A stretch of DNA of 12,304 nucleotides from NCBI GenBank assembly GCA_964652155.1, contig CAZZBK010000157.1, positions 1 to 12,304 on the forward strand, written 5' to 3'. The notes below the pieces were generated by a model. That model saw only the letters and a list, made by a program, of their open reading frames with translations. It was not told the origin of the DNA and made no database searches. This DNA comes from CAZZBK01 sp964652155. GTDB lineage: Bacteria; Planctomycetota; Planctomycetia; Pirellulales; PNKZ01. This document shows, piece by piece, positions 6,524 through 12,304 of this stretch; position 1 is the first letter of the stretch, and each line of letters starts with the position of its first letter. The position numbers and the translations under genes were made by a program.

Positions 6524-7015
6524 TTAACCGCTGGTGAGCGGCACGCCGCGAATGAGCCCCTCGCAGACCAGATTCCGCTCGACAAAGCTTTGGAATCGGC
6601 AGACGATCATGGCTCCACGGCGAACCTTTTGCACCTCAAGCACAGTGACCAAGCGTTGGCCGGGCAAGACTCGTTCGCGAAAGCGCACGTCATCGACGCC
6701 GCCAAACCCCATCAGCTTGGTCCCCAGCAGGTCATGCTTGCCCGAGAAATAGCTGCACACCTGGGCGGCCGATTCTAGGATGAGCACGCCCGGCAACAAG
6801 GGGTACTGGGGCATATGCCCACGAATCCAAAACGAGTCCGCAAGCTGATCCTTAAAGCCGACGCAGATTTGCCGTTCGAGATCGTCGAGGCAGATCGCCG
6901 TGAGCTGCTCGAACTCGAAGCGCTGTGGGTTATAACGCCGGATGGCCTCCGTGTCGGCCACCACGTTTTGCAGGTCGTACTCGTCAAAGTCGAGAATCAA
7001 ATCTTGGGCGGACAT
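6524..7015 (-). CDS. FabZ-like hotdog 3-hydroxyacyl-ACP dehydratase
   Basis: This encodes a 163-residue hotdog-fold protein, close to FabZ length (about 150). The catalytic pair is visible in FWIRGHMPQYPLLPGVLILE: His67 and Glu81 correspond to the His in the HFP-type motif and the Glu of the following helix in FabZ. LMGFGGVDDVRFRERVLPGQ (101-120) matches the FabZ strand motif that ends in PG. FabZ removes water from 3-hydroxyacyl-ACP in fatty-acid elongation; this copy has no acpP, fabG, fabF or lpx neighbour, so it could serve a specialised lipid pathway. The start is at 7015, with GGGAT (7023-7027) 7 bases upstream; another ATG lies 9 bases earlier, at 7024. The ORF remains open to 7156 without protein-like sequence. 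The catalytic motif makes the fold secure, but the precise substrate is not known. Confidence 0.87.
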   Translation of the reverse strand: MSAQDLILDFDEYDLQNVVADTEAIRRYNPQRFEFEQLTAICLDDLERQICVGFKDQLADSFWIRGHMPQYPLLPGVLILESAAQVCSYFSGKHDLLGTKLMGFGGVDDVRFRERVLPGQRLVTVLEVQKVRRGAMIVCRFQSFVERNLVCEGLIRGVPLTSG

Positions 7016-7192
7016 ACCAGTCATCCCAGGGATGTTCTGCACACAGCACGCACCGCGTGTCACCGTGACCCGAACACGAAACTGTGGCCCGAAATCGAAG
7101 CAACAAGGAGTCGGGCTGTTGAGAAGCACAACAGCGCCTAGCCACGGTCGACCCACTGCGGCAGCGCACCATGCGCTGCACGACCTTGTCGA

Positions 7193-7291
7193 CTAGGTCT
7201 TGACGCGCCAGCGCTTGAGACGACGGGCCTTGGCGTTGGCCGGACGTTGGCCGTGATTGGCTTTTTTCAGTTGACGATGGGGCTTGGCCAT
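7193..7291 (-). CDS. Tiny highly basic protein (32 residues)
   Basis: This encodes a 32-residue protein that begins MAKPHRQLKKANHG and ends KRWRVKT. About 12 of its residues are Lys or Arg and none are acidic. It has a well-placed Shine-Dalgarno (GGGAG, 7300-7304) 8 bases before the ATG and a clean TAG stop, in a region otherwise empty of genes. The composition (basic, Asn/Gly/Pro/His hinge, KARR-type C-terminus) is that of small ribosome-associated or nucleic-acid-binding proteins; it does not match the bTHX or bL36 motifs. I recall similar MAK-initial small basic proteins in planctomycetes, but I could not check this. It is transcribed in the same direction as the FabZ-like gene that follows 177 bp later. 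Confidence 0.7.
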   Translation of the reverse strand: MAKPHRQLKKANHGQRPANAKARRLKRWRVKT

Positions 7292-7391
7292 GAGATTCAC
7301 TCCCAATGCACGCGGTCGATCGGTGGGTTATTCGAGCCTTATAAACTAGCAGGCCCCGCTCGCTCAGAAAAGGGCGCAAATTCCATGCGAT

Positions 7392-7781
7392 TCAGGGTGG
7401 TGGACTCGGGCGGGTCACGACCACATGGGGCATCACGCGCTCTAACGTCTTGCCCCCCAGTCCCTTAACTCGCCCCAACTCCTCCACCGAACGGAACGGT
7501 CCCCGTTGCTGGCGATCTTCGACCACGCGGCGGGCAAGTGTCTCTCCTACCCCCGGAAGTTGGGCTAACTCGGGCCAATCGGCCCTGTTGATGTCGACTT
7601 GCAACAGTGCCCGTTCGTGCTCGGTCGCGTCGAACTCGATGACTCCGCCGCCGGAGCTGTGCTGGTAAACGCGATAGCCACCCAGCGCGAATAACAGCGC
7701 GAGCACCACCGTCGCCAGCGAGCGCTGATCGCGCGGGCGAATCTGCCACAGGGTCGCCATCGATTCGCGCCAACGACTCAA
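7392..7781 (-). CDS. Membrane-anchored ComEA-like helix-hairpin-helix protein
   Basis: This encodes a 129-residue protein. A single transmembrane helix (about 21-38, SLATVVLALLFALGGYRV) is followed by a short linker and a ComEA-type DNA-binding domain. The first helix-hairpin-helix is VDINRADWPELAQLPGVGETLARRVV (62-87) and the second is RSVEELGRVKGLGGKTLERV (97-116), both with the LPGVG/VKGLG hairpins typical of the family. ComEA binds incoming double-stranded DNA in transformation, but planctomycetes have many ComEA-like proteins of unknown role and no other com genes lie here. I take the TTG at 7781 as the start because GAGGGAG (7788-7794) lies 6 bases upstream; the ATG at 7760 has no such signal. 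The basic N-terminus suggests the DNA-binding domain faces outward. Confidence 0.85.
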   Translation of the reverse strand: MSRWRESMATLWQIRPRDQRSLATVVLALLFALGGYRVYQHSSGGGVIEFDATEHERALLQVDINRADWPELAQLPGVGETLARRVVEDRQQRGPFRSVEELGRVKGLGGKTLERVMPHVVVTRPSPPP

Positions 7782-7787
7782 GTGGGT

Positions 7788-7794
7788 CTCCCTC
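7788..7794 (-). promoter_or_regulatory. Shine-Dalgarno deciding a TTG start
   Basis: GAGGGAG on the minus strand lies 6 bases before the TTG at 7781. It favours the rare TTG start over the in-frame ATG 21 bases downstream, which has no upstream purine run. Confidence 0.65.
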
Positions 7795-7833
7795 GGGGGC
7801 CGGCTGTGATATGCTGCGACATGGGGCGGTTTA

Positions 7834-7886
7834 GAGCCTGTCCTAAAACCGACGGGGACTGTCCCCCTCGCGCTTCGGTTTTAGGA
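7834..7886. repeat. Shorter copy of the inverted-repeat element
   Basis: GAGCCTGTCCTAAAACCG (7834-7851) is 17/18 identical to the left end of the 4271-4368 element, and CGGTTTTAGGA (7876-7886) matches its right end. The inner TCCTAAAACCG/CGGTTTTAGGA arms remain fully complementary (11 bp). Only one GGGGACTGTCCCC core is present, as if the segment between the two cores of the longer copy had been lost. It lies in the space between divergent genes, upstream of nadC. Confidence 0.8.
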
Positions 7887-7942
7887 TCAGCACCGATGAC
7901 GCCCGCGGGCATTGCTGCTTCCTGTATTGTAAACGTCTTTTC

Positions 7943-8869
7943 ATGCGAAGCGACTACCGTCAGATCGATTGGAGCGCCGACGTCGAGGAGGACTGCCGCG
8001 AGTTGGTCCGCCTCGCGGTCCGCGAAGACCTTGATCGGGTCTATGATTGGACCACCGTGGCGCTCGTCAGCGAGTCGAGCCACGGCCGCGCCGTGGTCCG
8101 CGCTCGCCGCGCGGGCGTGATCGCCGGCCTCCAGGCTGCCGCGATCGTGCTCGACGAATTCGATCCGCGACTGGAGTGGAAGCCCCGCGCGGAAGACGGC
8201 CAGGTGATTGCCCCGGGCGACACCTTGGCGGAAGTCTCGGGACCTGCGCGGAGCTTGCTCGCCGCCGAACGACCGTTGTTGAATCTGATTGGCCATCTGA
8301 GCGGAGTCGCCACCCAAACGCGGCGCTATGTTGACGCGGTGCAAGGGACCGCGGCGCGAATTTACGACACCCGCAAGACCATGCCCGGCTATCGACGACT
8401 GGACAAATATGCCGTGCATTGCGGCGGCGGACACAATCATCGGTTGGGCTTGTTCGACGGCGTGCTCATCAAGGACAACCATCTCGCGCTGGGCGCTCAA
8501 GAGCGCGGCGGAGCGCATTACACACCGGCCGAGGCAGTGACTCGGGCGCGAGAGTTTCTAGCGCGCCTCGATCCCGCCGAACGACCCGACCCGGCGATGG
8601 TCGAAATCGAGGTTGACTCGCTCGAGCAGTTGCGGGCCGTGTTGCCCTCCGGACCCGACATCGTGTTGCTCGACAATATGAGCTGTGCTTTACTGCGCCA
8701 GGCGGTGTCGATTCGCAACCAAATCGCGCCACAGGTCGAGCTGGAGGCATCCGGCGGCATCAACCTCTCGACGGTTGCCGAGGTGGCGCGCTGCGGGGTC
8801 GAGCGGATCAGCGTCGGGGCGCTGACCCACAGCGTGGAGTGGTTCGACGTCGGCCTCGATTGGCTGTAG
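7943..8869 (+). CDS. nadC: Quinolinate phosphoribosyltransferase (carboxylating)
   Basis: This encodes a 308-residue NadC, the type II phosphoribosyltransferase that turns quinolinate and PRPP into nicotinate mononucleotide, CO2 and pyrophosphate in de novo NAD synthesis in the cytoplasm. The N-terminal half is the open alpha/beta sandwich (AERPLLNLIGHLSGVAT, 108-124). The barrel carries the signature YDTRKTMPGYRRLDKYAVHC (141-160), then GGGHNHRLGLFDGVLIKDNH (161-180), with R144, K145, H165 and K177 at the substrate site. VEIEV (220-224), LLDNM (242-246) and EASGGI (268-273) supply the remaining conserved acidic and phosphate-binding parts, and SVGALTHS (290-297) is the usual C-terminal motif. 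Length is slightly above the usual 280-300. The ATG at 7943 lacks a strong Shine-Dalgarno. nadA and nadB are not in the window. Confidence 0.96.
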   Translation: MRSDYRQIDWSADVEEDCRELVRLAVREDLDRVYDWTTVALVSESSHGRAVVRARRAGVIAGLQAAAIVLDEFDPRLEWKPRAEDGQVIAPGDTLAEVSGPARSLLAAERPLLNLIGHLSGVATQTRRYVDAVQGTAARIYDTRKTMPGYRRLDKYAVHCGGGHNHRLGLFDGVLIKDNHLALGAQERGGAHYTPAEAVTRAREFLARLDPAERPDPAMVEIEVDSLEQLRAVLPSGPDIVLLDNMSCALLRQAVSIRNQIAPQVELEASGGINLSTVAEVARCGVERISVGALTHSVEWFDVGLDWL

Positions 8870-8886
8870 GGTCGCCCTGGTTGAGA

Positions 8887-9825
8887 TCAGGCCAAGTCGC
8901 GCTCTTCAAACAACAGCATCGCCAACAACATGGCCACCGTGCTGTAAATTGCGGCGTAGAGCGTGGTCCAGAGCAGATATTCCAGCGGTACCGTGCCACC
9001 GGTCGCCAAAGCCGCGCTGGTGTCAAAATGGTCGAGCACCGGCAGCAGCGTCGCAAGCAACTGGCCCACGAACGTGACGATCTTGTTCTCGCCCACCTTG
9101 GATTGCACGAGCAGCGGAACAAGGTGCCCGACGACGTAGATCGATCCGCTGATGACCATGTTCGAGGTCATGGCGAGCCGGGTCGAGAACATCACGCTGA
9201 TCGCCGTGAGCACGACCGTCTCGAGGAACGCCAGAAACATTGCGGGCACGAGTTGGATCATCTCGCCGTAACACTGGCGCGACGCTTCGGCGGGCGACAT
9301 GGGGATGGTCGACTCGTAGACGACCTTAAAGCTGACCGTTGCCAGCAACACGCCGCCGAGAATAATGAACAACGACAGTGCCGGCGCGAGCACACCCAAG
9401 AACTTGCCGAGAATAAACTGCGCCCGGCTCACCGGTTTGCATAGCAGCGTGAGCGCGGTGCGCCCTTCGAGTTCGTCGGCGATCGAGACGCACGCCAGCC
9501 ACACGGCCAGCAAGATGGCGAGCACTTTAACGACCGTGAGCGAGGTCTCTTTCATCATCCGCACGTCGTCGCCAAAGGTGAAGTACGGCATCACGGCGGA
9601 GAACAGCAGGATGGTCACGCCGAGTCCCAGCTCGACCCAAAACAGCGGTTGATTCCAACCATCGAGCGCGGCGGCGCGGGCAATCGCGGCGACCTTGGGC
9701 TGCAACCCCACGAGCAGCAGGTAGACCAGCGTCATCGCCCCCAGGCTGGCGGCAATGACGGCCGGGACCATCCACAGGGGCTGCACCCAGCCCGGTACAC
9801 TCACGAGTGCTGCAAACCACGTCAT
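8887..9825 (-). CDS. ABC-2 type transporter permease
   Basis: This encodes a 312-residue integral membrane protein with about seven hydrophobic segments (roughly 16-40, 62-82, 98-117, 143-165, 193-215, 222-241 and 284-306). The diagnostic part is SIADELEGRTALTLLCKPVS (114-133) followed by RAQFILGKFLG, the cytoplasmic coupling motif of ABC-2 permeases that contacts the ATPase. The ATPase subunit is not in the window. The substrate is unknown; in this phylum such permeases are often linked to envelope or multidrug export. I prefer the ATG at 9825, since GGAG lies 9 bases upstream; an earlier in-frame ATG at 9843 lacks a ribosome binding site. The gene ends 17 bp from the end of the convergent nadC and lies 46 bp downstream of the acylphosphatase gene, likely in one transcript. 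Confidence 0.88.
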   Translation of the reverse strand: MTWFAALVSVPGWVQPLWMVPAVIAASLGAMTLVYLLLVGLQPKVAAIARAAALDGWNQPLFWVELGLGVTILLFSAVMPYFTFGDDVRMMKETSLTVVKVLAILLAVWLACVSIADELEGRTALTLLCKPVSRAQFILGKFLGVLAPALSLFIILGGVLLATVSFKVVYESTIPMSPAEASRQCYGEMIQLVPAMFLAFLETVVLTAISVMFSTRLAMTSNMVISGSIYVVGHLVPLLVQSKVGENKIVTFVGQLLATLLPVLDHFDTSAALATGGTVPLEYLLWTTLYAAIYSTVAMLLAMLLFEERDLA

Positions 9826-9871
9826 GTTCGAGGGCTCCGTCATGGCAAAGTGTTCGGACTGAGGGGGATAC

Positions 9872-10156
9872 TCAGCGGCGGATCGAAAAGTCAGAAAATT
9901 CACCCAGCGCCGCAAGCGACCGTGACTGTTGGCCCTCGATCCGTCGCCCCATCTCGGCCGAAAGCGCCGCAAGGTACCGTTCCAACTCGGCTTCGTCCCC
10001 CTCGATGACCAACCGCACGGAGCCGACCGGCAGGTTCTCGACGTAACCGGTGACAGCATAGCTGGCGGCGAGCTCGCGCGCCGTGGCTCGAAAACCAACT
10101 CCCTGCACAAGCCCGTGATACACCACTTCGCGTCGTTGTTCGGTGCCGGGGCGCAT
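9872..10156 (-). CDS. acyP: Acylphosphatase
   Basis: This encodes a 94-residue protein, the family's normal size (90-100). It hydrolyses carboxyl-phosphate bonds in acyl phosphates such as 1,3-bisphosphoglycerate and acetyl phosphate. The signature VVYHGLVQGVGFRATARELA (11-30) contains the phosphate-binding loop and catalytic Arg23, and GYVENLPVGSVRLVIEGDEA (37-56) contains catalytic Asn41; the expected DG at NLPxG is VG here. The C-terminal FSDFSIRR is the usual final strand. I take the ATG at 10156; a GTG at 10192 would add 12 residues that look non-native. Neither start has a clear Shine-Dalgarno. It is followed after 46 bp by the ABC permease gene on the same strand; there is no obvious functional link. 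Confidence 0.92.
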   Translation of the reverse strand: MRPGTEQRREVVYHGLVQGVGFRATARELAASYAVTGYVENLPVGSVRLVIEGDEAELERYLAALSAEMGRRIEGQQSRSLAALGEFSDFSIRR

Positions 10157-10192
10157 GCGAGTGATGGTTCGAGAGTTCCAGGGACGGCTCAC

Positions 10193-10316
10193 AACACGAG
10201 CATTATAGGTAACCGCTCGCCTGGCAGCTAGCGACGCCGCGCGGGCTCATCCATTTCTAACCACGTTCTTGGCAAGTGCTCTTGAGCCAACGGTCTGCTT
10301 AACGTACCGTCCGCGT
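10193..10316. other. Divergent promoter region
   Basis: These 124 bases separate the acylphosphatase gene (minus) from the exported CX4CH protein gene (plus), so both promoters must lie here or within the flanking genes. I see no convincing sigma-70 consensus or operator palindrome. Confidence 0.45.
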
Positions 10317-11363
10317 ATGATGTTGCGCTCGATTCTTTCACTGCTGCTGATCGGCTTGCTGGCGGCCCCTGCTTGGGCGCAAAACGATCCGTTGGCATTG
10401 GGCACACAGCCACGCATCGTCTTGTTGACTAACGGCGAAGTCATCAGCGGGCAAGTCACGCGCATCGGCGATCACTATCTCGTCACGCTTTCCAATGGCG
10501 AGCTACGCCCACGTGCCGTCGATGTCGAGATGGTCTGTCAAACGCTCGACGAGGCGTACTTTCGCAAGCGAACGTATCTGCCGCCGGGCGAGGCCGAGGG
10601 ACACCTCAACCTGGCCGACTGGTGTGTCCGCCAGCGATTGTACTCGTTTGCCGAGCGCGAAATCGAAGCGGCTCGACAGCTCGACCCGCGGCTGCCACGC
10701 ATCGCGCTCGTCGAGCAACGGCTCAAAGTCGAGCAAGCGCGGGCCGCTGAACCCCCCAGCGAACAAAAGCCTCATGCACGTGGGCCGAGCAACGACGACC
10801 TCGATCGGCTCGTGCGCACCATGCCACCCGGGGTGGTCGAGCACTTCAAGACCATCGTGCAACCGCTGCTCCTGAATCATTGCACGAACGCCGGCTGTCA
10901 TGGTCCGCAATCGTCGACCTCGTTCACCTTGAATCGCTTGGGCAGAACGTCCAGTCTGCGACTCACACAGCGGAATCTCTTTGCGACCATCGAGCAGCTC
11001 AACCGGCAATCGCCCGCGGAGAGCCCGTTGCTCAAGCAATCGGTGCAGGCACACGGTGGGGCCCGCGCCGCGGTGTTCAGCAGTCGCGAGGCGCAGCAGT
11101 ATCAGCAACTCGTGATCTGGGTCTTCCGCGCCGCCGACAGCGGGCTTCCGCAGCGGGTCGAGTCGCCGCAAGCCGCTGCCCCCGAGCGCGGCGCGGGGGT
11201 GTTGCTGCAAAACATCGCTCGTCCGAGCGACACACAGTCGGCGACCATGCTCAAGTCGCTGCTGCCGAGCGAGAGCGAGTCGCGTGACAAGTCGAGCAAT
11301 TTCGTCCCCCGCGACCCCTTCGACCCCGAGATATTCAACCGGCAGTTCTTGCCGGAAAAATGA
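10317..11363 (+). CDS. Exported protein with a CX4CH cytochrome-c-like motif
   Basis: This encodes a 348-residue exported protein of no named family that I can assign. Residues 1-21 are a signal peptide (MLRSILSLLLIGLLAAPAWA then Q). Residues 30-75 form a small beta-rich unit (RIVLLTNGEVISGQVTRIGD), and 95-125 are helical, resembling a repeat found in other planctomycete exported proteins. After a Pro-rich linker (143-158), a helical domain carries NHCTNAGCHGPQS: C189, C194 and H195 give a CX4CH spacing rather than the usual CX2CH of c-type cytochromes. Haem attachment is possible but unproven; the motif could instead bind a metal. The start is the first of two adjacent ATGs, at 10317; the frame opens upstream at 10269, but that part is not signal-like. 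It lies 118 bp before an M14 peptidase-like gene on the same strand. Confidence 0.78.
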   Translation: MMLRSILSLLLIGLLAAPAWAQNDPLALGTQPRIVLLTNGEVISGQVTRIGDHYLVTLSNGELRPRAVDVEMVCQTLDEAYFRKRTYLPPGEAEGHLNLADWCVRQRLYSFAEREIEAARQLDPRLPRIALVEQRLKVEQARAAEPPSEQKPHARGPSNDDLDRLVRTMPPGVVEHFKTIVQPLLLNHCTNAGCHGPQSSTSFTLNRLGRTSSLRLTQRNLFATIEQLNRQSPAESPLLKQSVQAHGGARAAVFSSREAQQYQQLVIWVFRAADSGLPQRVESPQAAAPERGAGVLLQNIARPSDTQSATMLKSLLPSESESRDKSSNFVPRDPFDPEIFNRQFLPEK

Positions 11364-11481
11364 CCGTCACTCGGTTCGTCGTCCAACGCTGTGTGGTCCA
11401 CGGCACTGCGGGTACGTACAATGACGGTTCGGGTTCGTCACGGCGACGAACCGATCGTCCGTTTGCTCGGTTGAGCGGGTC

Positions 11482-12304
11482 ATGAATTCTCTGGCGGTTC
11501 TTACTTGGCTGGCGCTGGTCAGCTCGTCTGGCATGCTCTCGGTCCGCACGGATTTTGAGGGCTCATCGGCACGCGGTGTCGAAGTGGATCAAACGACCCG
11601 AACGATCCGCTTCATGCCCGGGGGCGACCCCGTGCGCGGTTGGCCCTGCTGGTGGTATTTTCAAATCACGGGCATCAACCCCGGCGAGCGCATCACCTTG
11701 CGCCTGCGTGCTTCATCGGCGATGCTCGACAAGCCCGGCGCCAAGCCCCTCTCGGCCATTTGGGCCATGCCGCAGCAGGCCACCTTTGGCAGCGATGGCA
11801 AGACCTGGCGGCATACCGAGCCGGGCATACGCGACGGCGAGGACATGATCTACACGTTCCAGAGCGATGCCGCGGCCGTGTATGTTGCCTGGGGACCTCC
11901 TTTCACTCCCAGCACGGCACTCAAACTCATACAAGATTTGTCCGCGCGCTCGCCTCATGCCCAAGCCTTGGAACTGTGTCGTTCGCGCGGCGGCCGGAGC
12001 GTGCCCATGTTGTGCGTGCAACAAGGCGATCGGCCGGCAAAGCAGCGGTTCGGCGTGTGGGTCCACGCCCGACAACATGCCTGGGAATGTGGCTCAAGTT
12101 GGGTCGCCCAGGGTTTCGCCGAATGGCTTGTGAGTGACGATGGCGACGCGGCTTGGCTGCGGCAACATGCCGAGATCTACGTGGTGCCGATCATGGACAT
12201 TGACAACACGGCCACCGGCAACGGCGGCAAGGACGCGGTCCCGCACGATCATAATCGCGACTGGTCCGAGCAACCCCATTGGAACGAGACAGCCGCCGCG
12301 CTGC
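11482..12304 (+). CDS. M14-family metallocarboxypeptidase-like protein (C-terminus cut by window)
   Basis: This is an open frame of 274 codons that runs off the right edge. Residues 1-20 are hydrophobic and signal-like. Residues 25-165 are beta-rich (FEGSSARGVEVDQ, WPCWWYFQITGINPGERITL), like the N-terminal domain that precedes the catalytic domain in cytosolic-carboxypeptidase-type (AGBL/CCP) M14 enzymes. The catalytic domain begins with GVWVHARQHAWECGSSWVAQ: H199 and E202 form the zinc-binding HxxE. IYVVPIMDIDNTATGNGG (232-249) corresponds to the PMLNPDGVxxGN segment, with Asp in place of Asn, and DHNRDW (256-261) to the NRxW substrate-binding motif. The third zinc ligand (His) and the catalytic Glu lie beyond the window. 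The enzymes trim C-terminal residues; the substrate here is unknown. The start codon is ATG at 11482, with only a weak upstream GAGCGGG. Confidence 0.85.
   Translation, partial: MNSLAVLTWLALVSSSGMLSVRTDFEGSSARGVEVDQTTRTIRFMPGGDPVRGWPCWWYFQITGINPGERITLRLRASSAMLDKPGAKPLSAIWAMPQQATFGSDGKTWRHTEPGIRDGEDMIYTFQSDAAAVYVAWGPPFTPSTALKLIQDLSARSPHAQALELCRSRGGRSVPMLCVQQGDRPAKQRFGVWVHARQHAWECGSSWVAQGFAEWLVSDDGDAAWLRQHAEIYVVPIMDIDNTATGNGGKDAVPHDHNRDWSEQPHWNETAAAL

Noticed and set aside
7193..7291. Identification of the tiny basic protein as ribosomal protein bTHX or bL36
   Set aside because: It lacks the bTHX GKGDRRTRRGK-type string and the bL36 Cys/His zinc set.
8839..9444. 201-codon plus-strand open frame over the ABC permease
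   Set aside because: It is rich in Arg, His and Gln with no domain pattern and is the antisense shadow of a membrane protein.
10503..11210. 235-codon minus-strand open frame over the CX4CH protein
   Set aside because: The plus-strand frame has a signal peptide and a coherent domain order; the minus frame has no start signal or recognisable motif.

Overview
The window looks like a stretch of a chromosome from the phylum Planctomycetota, probably the Pirellulales. The basis is a moderately GC-rich composition, a Cys- and Pro-rich BBP7-type outer-membrane beta-barrel protein, a secreted protein with a c-type-haem-like motif of a kind common in this phylum, short genes set among large spacers, and a dispersed palindromic repeat. 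The lineage is an inference from gene content; there is no marker gene in the window.

Layout. (1) 1-1601: an accessory island. A two-gene toxin-antitoxin module (DUF104-like antitoxin plus VapC-type PIN ribonuclease, overlapping ORFs) lies between two copies of a palindromic repeat; the right copy is half of a larger inverted repeat. (2) 1602-4270, + strand: an exported protein with Asp-box-like and beta-sandwich segments, followed 83 bp later by a BBP7-type outer-membrane barrel. (3) 4271-4368: a 98-bp element with perfect 18-bp inverted ends; a shorter relative lies at 7834-7886. (4) 4435-7781, - strand: five genes, loosely spaced. In transcription order they are a membrane-anchored ComEA-like helix-hairpin-helix protein, a 32-residue very basic protein, a FabZ-like hotdog dehydratase, an unrecognised protein, and a papain-like (C1) peptidase without a signal peptide. 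(5) 7943-8869, +: nadC (NAD biosynthesis), ending 17 bp from a convergent - strand pair, an ABC-2 type permease and an acylphosphatase. (6) 10317 to the end, +: an exported protein with a CX4CH motif, then an M14 carboxypeptidase-like protein cut by the window edge.

Most genes are single housekeeping or envelope functions that do not form one pathway. The only clear functional unit is the toxin-antitoxin pair. The two surface proteins at 1602-4270 may be co-transcribed. I see no rRNA, tRNA, CRISPR array, phage gene or intact transposase, and no convincing new multi-gene defence or biosynthetic system. The items most worth a second look are the repeats around the toxin-antitoxin module, the two-copy inverted-repeat element, the tiny basic protein and the CX4CH protein.
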